Shown piece after piece: positions 35,598 to 44,367 of a stretch of DNA of 64,000 nucleotides (positions are counted from its first letter, which is position 1; every line of letters starts with the position of its first letter). The notes under the pieces were generated by a model. It ran no database searches, was not told the DNA's origin, and saw only the letters and a program-made list of their open reading frames with translations. Source of the DNA: Candidatus Poribacteria bacterium (GTDB lineage Bacteria > Poribacteria > WGA-4E > WGA-3G). The stretch lies in contig JAPPCZ010000086.1 in assembly GCA_028824685.1 (NCBI GenBank), positions 186,001 through 250,000 on the forward strand. Direction: 5' to 3'. A program made the translations under genes and the position numbers.

Positions 35598-36035
35598 AGG
35601 AGTTGCTCCTTTTTTGAAGATTGGTTAGAGAATAGCATAAGTAGGGTAAATTGGCAAGGGTTATAAAACAGAAACAGGACCATTTAGTTTTCAAGTTTTC
35701 TCAACATTTATGGTAGATTTTACAATTAACCTAACATTGTTGCTTGACACGGACAAAGTGTTCTACAGTTTTAAAGTCGCGAGCTGGAGCTCGCTCCTAC
35801 TGGAAGAGGCGCAATGAATTGCGCGACTACTAACGTATTCTTAGTGATAATCGGACTTATGAAGTACTCCTATAAGGATGATTTCACGAGAATTGATGTA
35901 TTTCAAATGTTTTGGCATAGAATAGGGAAATATGATATAATAAAATGGATATATCAACTTTGTGAAAAATGACGCTTGGAACGCACAAGGATTAGTCCTA
36001 TTGTGCGGATAGACACATCTCTATAGGAGGGAGAT
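35598..36035. other. 438-base divergent intergenic region with repeat remnants
   Basis: This region separates the minus-strand dehydrogenase operon from the plus-strand aldolase. It holds AAAGTCGCGAGCTGGAGC and the palindromes GCGAGCTGGAGCTCGC and GCGCAATGAATTGCGC (about 35765-35826), plus a MITE-like tail (TAGATTTTACAATTAACC). No open frame with coding character was seen. A strong GGAGGGAG site lies at its right end for the aldolase gene. Confidence 0.6.
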
Positions 36036-36743
36036 ATGTCGGAAACAAATTTGAAACAGCGTATTCGTGATGGTGAGCATGTCTTTGGGGCTTCCGTTTC
36101 AATGACAATAGATCGCGACAGTCTTGCTGAAAGAGTTGAAAAAGGCGGTTACGACTTTGTGGCTGTGGATAGCCAACATTCAGCATATAATGAGGATAGC
36201 CTTGTCGCATTTTGCAATTTAGCAGATGAATTGGATATTCCGGTCAACTTTAGGATAAAACACACCCGTAATGCCTATCTTATTGGCAACTATCTGGACC
36301 TCGGACCATCTGGTATAGAAGTGCCTCAAGTAGAATTAGAGGAGACGGTAGATGAAGCGGTTGCTTCTTTTTATTATCCACAGCAAGGTATTCGCAGTTG
36401 GGGTGGTGGTGCAAGAAAAAATTCGGAAGGCAGAGAACGGCTTGAATATGCAGATTGGTGGAATAATTACGGTATGCTCTGGATGCAGATAGAGTCGATT
36501 GAGGCTGTAACCCATGCACGTAGACTCGCGAAAGCAGGTGTGGATTGTCTCTCCTTTGGTCCCACGGATTTAACGTTCAGTATGGAAGGTCATCTGAATC
36601 ACGCGCTTCAAACAGTAGATGCCTGTGTGCAGTACGTGGCAAAAGAATTGGAAGGAAGCCCAACTGCTGTCTGTTTTAGAAACGGTAATCCGAGTACGCG
36701 TGAAAAGTATGCGGAGATGGGTGTTACCGTCTTTTTAGAATAG
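36036..36743 (+). CDS. HpcH/HpaI-type aldolase
   Basis: A 235-residue TIM-barrel of the HpcH/HpaI aldolase/citrate lyase-like family, with GGAGGGAG directly upstream. Visible are YDFVAVDSQHSAYNEDSL (the usual D-x-E-H region, here D-x-Q-H), NFRIKHTRNAYLIGNYLDLG and GIEVPQVELEETVDEAV, SWGGGARKNSEGRERLEY and a late LSFGPTDLTFSM segment with the metal-binding Asp. The Glu-to-Gln change in the first motif is unusual. The family cleaves 2-keto-3-deoxy acids to pyruvate or glyoxylate plus an aldehyde. It is followed 8 bases later by an unknown gene, forming a likely two-gene operon. Confidence 0.88.
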   Translation: MSETNLKQRIRDGEHVFGASVSMTIDRDSLAERVEKGGYDFVAVDSQHSAYNEDSLVAFCNLADELDIPVNFRIKHTRNAYLIGNYLDLGPSGIEVPQVELEETVDEAVASFYYPQQGIRSWGGGARKNSEGRERLEYADWWNNYGMLWMQIESIEAVTHARRLAKAGVDCLSFGPTDLTFSMEGHLNHALQTVDACVQYVAKELEGSPTAVCFRNGNPSTREKYAEMGVTVFLE

Positions 36744-36751
36744 TCTCAAAA

Positions 36752-38161
36752 ATGTTAAACTATGGACTTGTAAGCACAGCGATAACTGAAGATAGGCAGC
36801 AACTACGAGAAGGCATGCGTCTTTTAGCGAAAATGGCGCATCAATACAATATCCCAATTACATGGGCAATCGTTGCTGATTCAGGGCAATTTTTAGCAAA
36901 GGATCTAACAGAGTGGCATAACGAATTTGGGGACGAACCTTTACTTATGCTGGATATCAAGTCATTATGGGAGGAAAACTGGGCTAAACTTACTGGGCAA
37001 CCTGTGCCAGACCCGAACACTGAAAGCGAACTAATTGATACTTCAATGGCAGGTGTTTCACCAGAAATCATCGCAGAACATCTCGTAAAAATGCGGGAAA
37101 CTTTACCGGGCTATATCGGGACAGAATGGAAAAAAATTGAGCGTGCAATGGAATGGGCAGTGCCAAGTGTTGCAGGTGCTGAATGGAAAAACCATGTTTT
37201 AGTTCACGCTCTGGAACAGGTTGGTTTTCGTGGTTTGTGGGGCTATCGTTGGGATGAACGCGGTTCAGTAGCAGAGGTGGATCGTGGCAGTCCATTCGGT
37301 TTTTTTTATCCGTCAGCAGAACAACACAATTTTAGTGCACCCGCTGCAGGAAGCATCGTTGGGATTCCTTACTTTTCGGCAGCACATCTTGATAATAACG
37401 CAGACACTCTTCGTGCTTCACTTATAAACGGGACAATACAGCAGAATTATGATCTATATGTAGAAAATGAAAAATGGAATCGGTGGCTCAGTTATGTTGA
37501 ACATATCAACGCTTTGGAGGTTGCTCAGTTAGGACAAGAGACATTAGAGAGACTGGATACATATTTCGCGCATGTAGCAAGCAATGAAAGCACAAAGTTG
37601 TTACCACTTTCTGAGATGGTTGATGATTACTGGACAAGTTGCCAACAGACTGAACCAACATATATAGTTGCTACGACACTTGATTCTCAGAATAGCGCTG
37701 AATCTTTGGAACCAGAATCAACACAGTTACCTGATAAGGATACGTCAACAGAGCGAAAAGGGAAAAAGGTATTTTTTTATTACGATTCAAAGTGCCAATT
37801 CACCTTTTCTGAAGGGACGATGGAACCTGTTGACATGAAAAACTATATTTCACCACCGGTTATGGAAAATCTTGGAAGTGATATTTCACATCAAGGTGCT
37901 TCTATTCATGGGGTTGAGTATCATTTACCGGAGGCAGTTCATTTTAGACCTACTCGGAAACGCTCACGATTACACGTCACTTTTGCAATTGAATCTACCA
38001 AAGCGATGCCTTACGGTGTGGCGATATGGGGCAACCACCTCGGTTTGCAATTGGCAAATTCTAATGCCGAGGTTGTTACTTGGGTAGATAAGCACTTGCT
38101 TTTTATTCGTGTTGCCTTGGAACCGGGAAACAACGAATTTGAAATCGTCCTAACAATTTGA
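36752..38161 (+). CDS. Unknown protein, possible polysaccharide-deacetylase-like barrel
   Basis: A 469-residue soluble protein starting 8 bases after the aldolase gene; no Shine-Dalgarno site is obvious, so it probably depends on translational coupling. The first 270 residues (MAHQYNIPITWAIVADSG, TEWHNEFGDEPLLMLDI, LGYIGTEWKK-like, VGFRGLWGYRWDERG) resemble the barrel of polysaccharide-deacetylase-type proteins in rhythm, without the canonical His-x-x-x-His and Asp motifs. The last 170 residues, after an acidic/serine linker, are beta-rich (FFYYDSKCQFTF, RLHVTFAIESTKAMPYGVAIWGN). No signal peptide. I do not assign a function; pairing with an aldolase suggests carbohydrate metabolism. Confidence 0.75.
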   Translation: MLNYGLVSTAITEDRQQLREGMRLLAKMAHQYNIPITWAIVADSGQFLAKDLTEWHNEFGDEPLLMLDIKSLWEENWAKLTGQPVPDPNTESELIDTSMAGVSPEIIAEHLVKMRETLPGYIGTEWKKIERAMEWAVPSVAGAEWKNHVLVHALEQVGFRGLWGYRWDERGSVAEVDRGSPFGFFYPSAEQHNFSAPAAGSIVGIPYFSAAHLDNNADTLRASLINGTIQQNYDLYVENEKWNRWLSYVEHINALEVAQLGQETLERLDTYFAHVASNESTKLLPLSEMVDDYWTSCQQTEPTYIVATTLDSQNSAESLEPESTQLPDKDTSTERKGKKVFFYYDSKCQFTFSEGTMEPVDMKNYISPPVMENLGSDISHQGASIHGVEYHLPEAVHFRPTRKRSRLHVTFAIESTKAMPYGVAIWGNHLGLQLANSNAEVVTWVDKHLLFIRVALEPGNNEFEIVLTI

Positions 38162-38320
38162 AGAAATCAGAATATTTTAGAAAAAAGCAGATATAATAAC
38201 TAACACCAGAGCCATTTAATGATTCTTGAACACTCTTGTAGGAGAACTTTATAAGCTCGATTTAAATGCTTTGGTTAATATCTATACATCTTAGCCAAAT
38301 TGAAGTATTTGGAGGCAAAA

Positions 38321-39553
38321 ATGGAAAAAGTTTTAGGCTTAAAATGTCGCGAATGTGAACGCGAGTATCCAAAGGAACCGCTTCATGTTTGCGAGTTCTG
38401 TTTCGGTCCATTAGAGGTAAACTATAATTATAATGCTATTCAAAAGTCAATCTCAAGAAACTCAATTGAACAGGGACCGGAAAGTTTATGGCGATACATT
38501 GACCTATTACCGATTGACGGTGAACCGACAGACGGACTCAACTCTGGTTTTACACCCTTAATCCGTGCGAAAAATCTTGGTGATGCACTCGGTGTAAAGG
38601 AATTATACATAAAAGACGATTCTGTGTGTCATCCAACATTGTCATTTAAAGACCGAGTTGTAGCGATTGCATTGAGTAAATCTAAGGAATTTGATTTTGA
38701 TACCGTATCGTGTGCATCCACAGGTAACTTGGCAAATGCTGTTGCGGCGCATGCTGCTGTCGCTAATCTAAACTGTTATATCTTTATTCCAGCCGATTTA
38801 GAATTAGGTAAAGTTGTTGCCTCACTTGTTTACGCACCAACAGTCGTGGGGATTATGGGAAATTATGACGATGTGAACCGTCTGTGTAGCGAAATTGCAG
38901 GTGTCTATCCGTGGGCATTTGTCAATATCAATATCCGTCCGTATTACGCAGAAGGCTCAAAAACACTCTGCTTTGAATTGATTGAACAACTCGGTTGGGA
39001 AGCACCCGACCACATTATTGCCCCTGCTGCTGGCGGCTCGCTGATTACAAAGATTGGTAAAGCACTCAAAGAATTCCATCTGTTGGGATTGATAGAAGAA
39101 CCGAAGACGAAAATACACGTAGCACAGGCGGAAGGTTGCGGTCCGATTGTTAATACCTATAAAGAAAATGGTGATTTTGTCAAACCTGTAAAACCGGATA
39201 CGATTGCGAAGTCCCTTGCAATTGGGAATCCGGCAGACGGTATTTATGCTGTCAATACTGTCCGAAATTCTGGCGGCGTAGGTGAACATGCCAACGATGA
39301 TGAAATTGTTGAAGCGATTAAACTTCTTGCTGCTACGGAAGGTATTTTCACAGAGACAGCAGGCGGCGTAACCCTTGCTGCTACCAAAAAGCTAATTGAA
39401 AGTGGCGATATTGGTCGTGATGAACGGATTGTGGTAGCAATTACAGGTAACGGTTTCAAAACGATAGAGGCACTTGAAAATAAGACTGATGAACCCCACA
39501 TCATTGCACCACAGTTGAACGCTTTTCGGAAACTGATGGCAAATATCGAATAG
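38321..39553 (+). CDS. thrC: Threonine synthase
   Basis: About 410 residues from ATG 38321, with GGAGG 5 bases upstream; an in-frame TTG at 38300 is not used. The N-terminus has a zinc-ribbon (CREC...CEFC), as in class I threonine synthases of many bacteria. The PLP lysine lies in LSFKDRVVAIAL. The PAAGGSLITKIGKALKEF loop and TAGGVTLAATKKLIESG complete the fold. It converts O-phosphohomoserine to threonine with inorganic phosphate release, using PLP. Homoserine kinase and dehydrogenase are not nearby, so threonine genes are dispersed. A 160-base spacer upstream has no evident gene. Confidence 0.95.
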   Translation: MEKVLGLKCRECEREYPKEPLHVCEFCFGPLEVNYNYNAIQKSISRNSIEQGPESLWRYIDLLPIDGEPTDGLNSGFTPLIRAKNLGDALGVKELYIKDDSVCHPTLSFKDRVVAIALSKSKEFDFDTVSCASTGNLANAVAAHAAVANLNCYIFIPADLELGKVVASLVYAPTVVGIMGNYDDVNRLCSEIAGVYPWAFVNINIRPYYAEGSKTLCFELIEQLGWEAPDHIIAPAAGGSLITKIGKALKEFHLLGLIEEPKTKIHVAQAEGCGPIVNTYKENGDFVKPVKPDTIAKSLAIGNPADGIYAVNTVRNSGGVGEHANDDEIVEAIKLLAATEGIFTETAGGVTLAATKKLIESGDIGRDERIVVAITGNGFKTIEALENKTDEPHIIAPQLNAFRKLMANIE

Positions 39554-39605
39554 TCGTTTTTCTCTTGAGCATATAAACTTATTGCACTTTGTGGAGGATT
39601 ATAGT

Positions 39606-40181
39606 ATGAAACAATTGGAAACGCACGACCCTTTGCAAGATATACCTCTTCCGGAACCTGGCACGATGACGTTAAATGAATTCCTTGAGAACGATGTAGA
39701 AGGCTATGAATATATTAAAGGAGAATTAGTCCAGATGCCAGATGCATCAATAAGACACAGTGAGATTGGTATGAATCTAATTCGATATTTAGATTCGTAT
39801 GTACGAGAAAATAAAATTGGTAGCGTGTATTCCTTAGAACTATCGTTTAAGATTGGAGAACGGGTGCTGAAACCAGATTTAGCGTTTGTCTCAGCAGAAA
39901 GATTAAACGACGATCAAGATAAAAACAAAGGTTTTCCAATACCCCCTGACCTTGCGATTGAAGTGGTTTCTCCTTCAGATATTCAGTCCCGTATTCTTGA
40001 TAAAGTACGTGCTTATCTTGATGCGGGGACTCGCTGTGTTTGGGTTGTTGAACCTACATTGAAAACTGTGACGGTGTATAAATCCGAAACAGACATCAAA
40101 ACGCTCACGCGTGAAGACACACTTACCGGAGAGGATGTAGTCCCGGGTTTCTCCTGCCCGGTTGAACTATTGTTTGAATAG
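39606..40181 (+). CDS. Uma2 family (DUF820) putative endonuclease
   Basis: About 191 residues from ATG 39606, with GGAGG in the preceding bases. The core matches the PD-(D/E)xK-fold Uma2 family: YEYIKGELVQMP, SIRHSEIGMNLIRYLDSYV, KPDLAFVSAERL and DLAIEVVSPSDIQSRILDKV, then TRCVWVVEPTLKTVTVYK. The acidic residues of the putative active site are present. Members are frequent in cyanobacteria and environmental bacteria and of unknown biological role; nuclease activity is predicted from fold. It ends one base before, or overlaps, a GTG ahead of the recD2 start, so it may be transcribed with it. Confidence 0.88.
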   Translation: MKQLETHDPLQDIPLPEPGTMTLNEFLENDVEGYEYIKGELVQMPDASIRHSEIGMNLIRYLDSYVRENKIGSVYSLELSFKIGERVLKPDLAFVSAERLNDDQDKNKGFPIPPDLAIEVVSPSDIQSRILDKVRAYLDAGTRCVWVVEPTLKTVTVYKSETDIKTLTREDTLTGEDVVPGFSCPVELLFE

Positions 40182-40192
40182 TGGATAACAAC

Positions 40193-42514
40193 ATGGAAAC
40201 GCTAAACGGCATTCTTGAACGTATCGTTTTTGAAAATCCTGATACCGGTTGGACTATCGGGAGATTTTCTGCGCGCGGTCATGCTGAGTTGGTTACAATT
40301 GTCGGTAACCTTGCATCTGTCAATCCTGGTGAGAGCCTGCTACTCAATGGAGAATGGGTAAACAATCCAAAATACGGCAGACAATTTCAGATTGAGCGGT
40401 CTGAAACTATTCAACCCGCAAATGTTGTCGGGATAAGGAAATATTTGGGTTCTGGATTGATTAAAGGGATTGGTCCTAAGATGGCATCCAGAATTGTTGG
40501 TTTGTTTGGAATGGATACGATTGATGTCATCGAGCAGTCACCAGAAAAATTGGCAGGAGTACCCGGAATTGGACGTAAGCGGGTTAAAATGATCCAGCAG
40601 GCGTGGGAAGAACAGCGCGAAATAAAAAACGTCATGCTTTTTCTACAATCCCATAACGTTAGCACCTCACACGCAGCAAAAATATACAAAACATACAAAA
40701 ATGAATCTATTTCGATTGTGACTGCAAATCCCTATCGCCTTGCTGATGATATTTACGGCATTGGGTTTGTCACTGCAGATACCATTGCACAAAAACTGGG
40801 CATTGATAAAAACGACCCACATCGCATACAAGCTGGCATCAAATATGTACTCAGCCAAAAAGCTGATGAAGGACATGTCTTTCAATATCCCGATAAACTG
40901 ATAGAGGCATGTGAAAACATCCTTGAACAGGATCCGCACACAATTGGGATGGGTATCCTTGCTCTGACACAAAAAGAGGAGATAATTCTTTCAAAAGAAA
41001 ACGGAACGGTTGAAATCGTTGCTGAGCAAAGTAAAATAACGGATTGGCTTAATAGCGGATCGCAAGGCACAATAACTGAAAGTCATAACGAGTATATTGA
41101 AATCTGTGATGATGAAACGGAGGAGCTGCCTGATAAGCAACAGCCAGAACAGCTATCCACGATGTTTGAAAGTAATGCGATCTATCTTGCACCGTTTTAT
41201 TATGCTGAAATGGGTGTGGCAAACCAGTTTTTGAGGTTGCTTTCAAATGGAATGCGAAATATCAGTTCACTGGACATAGACACATCATTGGCCCAGTTGG
41301 AAAATGAGATGGACATTCAATTTGCCTCGCAGCAACGGGAAGCAATTTGGACTGCACTCACGGAACGTGCGATGATTCTCACGGGTGGTCCAGGCACAGG
41401 AAAAACAACAACGACATTCGGCATGATTCGGTTATTTGAGGCAGGAGGACAACGTATTGTTTTGGCTGCACCGACTGGACGTGCTGCGAAACGACTCAGC
41501 GAAACGACAGGTAGAGAAGCAAAAACGATACATCGGCTACTTGAATTCTCCTTTCAAGATAACGGATTCAAACGTAATCGTGAAAACCCGTTGGAAGCGG
41601 ATGTTGTGATTGTGGACGAGATGTCTATGGTGGATCTCGTTCTAATGAACCGATTAATGCAGGCGATTCCCTTAGATGCTACTGTTATCCTCATTGGTGA
41701 CATTGATCAACTGCCATCTGTTGGTGCAGGCAAGGTGTTAAATTCGCTCATCGAATCGCAAAAGATACCGGTTGTTAGACTCACGGAGATTTTCCGTCAA
41801 GCACAAGAGAGCATGATCATCACTAACGCACATCGTATAAACAATGGGGAATTTCCACAATTTTCCGGTCCAAAGGATCGGGATTTCTTTTTTATTGAAG
41901 AAGAAGAACCTGAATCAGTAGTTCAAGAGATTACTTCGCTGATTGCTGATCGTCTACCTTACCACTACAACTTTCATCCTATAGACGACATTCAGCTGTT
42001 ATGCCCGATGCGGCGCGGCACACTCGGTGCTGAAAACCTCAATAAATGTTTACAAGATGTGCTTAACCCAAACGCAGAACAAGCCGTAAGAGGATGGCAA
42101 GCGTTCCGTATCGGCGATAAAGTTATGCAGATACGCAATAACTACGACTATGATGTGTATAACGGTGATATAGGCAGAATTGTCAGCATTGATCAGATAG
42201 ACAAGACGGTGCAGGTTCGGTTTCCTGAAAAAATTGTTGTTTATGATATGGCAGACCTTAACGAACTGGTTTTGGCTTATGCAACTACTATTCATAAGGC
42301 GCAAGGTAGTGAGTATCCTGCAGTTGTCATCCCTTTGCACACGCAACACTATATTATGTTACAACGAAACCTGCTTTACACAGGCATCACCCGTGCAAAG
42401 GAACTTGCAGTGATTGTTGGCACGAAACAAGCACTCGGCATCTGTATCAATAACACGCAGGTGATGTGGCGTAACAGTTACCTTGCGGAACGTCTCAATA
42501 GCAAGCAGTTCTAA
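40193..42514 (+). CDS. RecD2-type ATP-dependent DNA helicase
   Basis: About 773 residues from ATG 40193; the upstream GTG at 40181 overlaps the uma2 stop and is an alternative. The N-terminal OB-like region begins METLNGILERIVFENPDTGW, followed by helix-hairpin-helix motifs (LIKGIGPKMASRIV; LAGVPGIGRKRVKMIQ). The helicase core has Walker A TGGPGTGKTTTTFGM, Walker B VIVDEMSMVDL, the motif LIGDIDQLPSVGAGKVL, and a C-terminal TTIHKAQGSEYPAVVI and YTGITRAKELAVIVG. RecD2 is a 5'-3' SF1B helicase outside RecBCD, involved in replication-fork repair. No recB or recC is nearby, consistent with the RecD2 subtype. Confidence 0.95.
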   Translation: METLNGILERIVFENPDTGWTIGRFSARGHAELVTIVGNLASVNPGESLLLNGEWVNNPKYGRQFQIERSETIQPANVVGIRKYLGSGLIKGIGPKMASRIVGLFGMDTIDVIEQSPEKLAGVPGIGRKRVKMIQQAWEEQREIKNVMLFLQSHNVSTSHAAKIYKTYKNESISIVTANPYRLADDIYGIGFVTADTIAQKLGIDKNDPHRIQAGIKYVLSQKADEGHVFQYPDKLIEACENILEQDPHTIGMGILALTQKEEIILSKENGTVEIVAEQSKITDWLNSGSQGTITESHNEYIEICDDETEELPDKQQPEQLSTMFESNAIYLAPFYYAEMGVANQFLRLLSNGMRNISSLDIDTSLAQLENEMDIQFASQQREAIWTALTERAMILTGGPGTGKTTTTFGMIRLFEAGGQRIVLAAPTGRAAKRLSETTGREAKTIHRLLEFSFQDNGFKRNRENPLEADVVIVDEMSMVDLVLMNRLMQAIPLDATVILIGDIDQLPSVGAGKVLNSLIESQKIPVVRLTEIFRQAQESMIITNAHRINNGEFPQFSGPKDRDFFFIEEEEPESVVQEITSLIADRLPYHYNFHPIDDIQLLCPMRRGTLGAENLNKCLQDVLNPNAEQAVRGWQAFRIGDKVMQIRNNYDYDVYNGDIGRIVSIDQIDKTVQVRFPEKIVVYDMADLNELVLAYATTIHKAQGSEYPAVVIPLHTQHYIMLQRNLLYTGITRAKELAVIVGTKQALGICINNTQVMWRNSYLAERLNSKQF

Positions 42515-42526
42515 AGGAGCAAAGAT

Positions 42527-44083
42527 ATGAAACGACTCGTCCTATTTTTTACTTTTTATTTTTTATTTTTTACACAAACCCTCGTATATTCTGAGGTTAC
42601 GTTGCCCCGTGTTATTGGCAGCAACATGGTATTGCAGCGCGACATGCAGGTACCCATCTGGGGGTGGGCATCCGTAGGCGAAGAAATCTCCATAACTCTC
42701 AGTGCCGAAGGTGTCGAACTTCCACCGGTACTTACCACTACAGCCGATGCCGGCGGTAATTGGCGAATAGATCTCCCTGCGATGGAAGCTGGCGGTCCCT
42801 ACACACTTCGGGTTACCGGCAGTAACACCCTGGAACTTACAAATGTGCTTTTCGGCGAGGTCTGGGTCTGTTCAGGTCAATCAAACATGCAATGGTCTGT
42901 TAGGGCATCAAAGGATAGCGGCGCAGAAATTGCCGCAGCAACGTATCCAAAAATTCGGTTGTTCTATGTGCCAAGAAGATCATCTGGACTGCTCAAGAAA
43001 GATGTAGAAGCTGACTGGAAAGAGACCAGTCCTGAGACAATCCGAAATTTCTCAGCTGTCGCCTACTACTTTGGGCGGAAACTTCACAAAGATCTCAACG
43101 TGCCGATTGGGTTAATCAATTCCTCGTGGGGTGGTACCCGCATTGAACCGTGGACGCCGCTTGTGGGTTTCCTCTCCGTGCCAGCCCTGAAACACATATC
43201 CAAAGAAGTTCAAGATGTACAGGCGAACTATCGCCAGCAGCTTCCTCAGAAAATGAAGGAGATTGAAACGTGGATAGCCGAAACACAGAAGTCATTGGAA
43301 ACTGGTGCCAGCCTTACGAAGATGCCTAACATTGTCCACCCGTTCAGTAATCATAGGAGGCCAACCTCAATTTACAATGGCATGGTGTATCCGCTCGTTC
43401 CTTATGCAATCCGTGGTGCTATTTGGTATCAAGGGGAATCAAACCTTAGAGATGGGTTGAACTACCATAGAAAGATGAAGGCACTCATCCACGGGTGGCG
43501 CGAGGTTTGGCAGCAGGGCGAGTTCCCCTTTTACTATGTACAACTTGCCCCTTTCAATTATGATCGTATTGCAGCACAACGCGGACTGAAAAGGAATCCG
43601 TTTCTCTTACCGAAAATCTGGGAAGCGCAAAAAGCGACATTAGCAGTAACTAATACCGGCATGGCTGTAATTACCGATGTTGGTAACATTAGGGATGTTC
43701 ATCCGAGAAATAAACAAGCGGTCGGGTTAAGGCTTGCTTTGTGGGCACTCGCAAAAACTTATGGTCAAGACGATCTTGTCTATTCTGGTCCTCTGTACAA
43801 ATCAATGGCGGTTGAGGGAAGTACTATCCGAATCAGTTTTGACCATGTTGGTAGTGGCTTGATGTCACGAGATGATGAACCACTGACATGGTTTCAAATT
43901 GCGGGGGAAGATAAGCAGTTTGTTGAAGCGGTTGCAATAGTTGATGGCGATACGATGGTTGTATCAAGTGATTCGGTTGAGTCGCCTATTGCTGTCCGAT
44001 TCGGTTGGCATCAAAATGCGGAACCAAACCTTGCGAATAAAGAAGGATTGCCCGCATCACCGTTCCGTACCGACTCGTGGTAG
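42527..44083 (+). CDS. Sialate O-acetylesterase
   Basis: A 518-residue exported enzyme with GGAG ahead of the ATG and a signal peptide (LVLFFTFYFLFFTQTLVYS). The SGNH-type catalytic motifs are visible: VCSGQSNMQWSV with the nucleophile Ser, NSSWGGTRIEPW, IWYQGESNL and the Asp-His pair in IRDVHPRNKQ. The N-terminal beta domain covers about residues 20-110. The enzyme removes O-acetyl groups from sialic acid or other acetylated sugars, probably outside the cytoplasm. It is paralogous to 44368-45915, and the last 80 residues are nearly identical, suggesting tandem duplication with later exchange. Confidence 0.9.
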   Translation: MKRLVLFFTFYFLFFTQTLVYSEVTLPRVIGSNMVLQRDMQVPIWGWASVGEEISITLSAEGVELPPVLTTTADAGGNWRIDLPAMEAGGPYTLRVTGSNTLELTNVLFGEVWVCSGQSNMQWSVRASKDSGAEIAAATYPKIRLFYVPRRSSGLLKKDVEADWKETSPETIRNFSAVAYYFGRKLHKDLNVPIGLINSSWGGTRIEPWTPLVGFLSVPALKHISKEVQDVQANYRQQLPQKMKEIETWIAETQKSLETGASLTKMPNIVHPFSNHRRPTSIYNGMVYPLVPYAIRGAIWYQGESNLRDGLNYHRKMKALIHGWREVWQQGEFPFYYVQLAPFNYDRIAAQRGLKRNPFLLPKIWEAQKATLAVTNTGMAVITDVGNIRDVHPRNKQAVGLRLALWALAKTYGQDDLVYSGPLYKSMAVEGSTIRISFDHVGSGLMSRDDEPLTWFQIAGEDKQFVEAVAIVDGDTMVVSSDSVESPIAVRFGWHQNAEPNLANKEGLPASPFRTDSW

Positions 44084-44192
44084 GAATAGGCAGATACGGG
44101 TTTGATCGAGACCATATTTCATAGGAACCGCACCTAAGGAAGTTACTATCTACTGTAAGGTATACTTCATTTATAAATCATTATAAACACAC

Positions 44193-44330
44193 TTTATAGT
44201 AAATTATGTAAATAAGTTTACATATATTCTGTAGGAGCGATCTCCGAATCGCGACGCAACCCCTAATAGTCGGGAATCGGAGTTCCCTCCTACAGTTCAG
44301 ATGTCCAGTTAATTGTAGAATCCACTATAA
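44193..44330. mobile_element. MITE-like element, 138 bp, between the two esterase genes
   Basis: The ends are TTTATAGTAAATTATG and AATTGTAGAATCCACTATAA. The centre is the CTGTAGGAGCGATCTCCGAA / GGAATCGGAGTTCCCTCCTA hairpin. The reverse complement matches the 13957-14129 copy through both ends. There is no ORF. It lies between the two paralogous esterases. Confidence 0.75.
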
Positions 44331-44367
44331 TTTTTCTTAACATCTCGTTTTAACAAAGGAAACTTTT

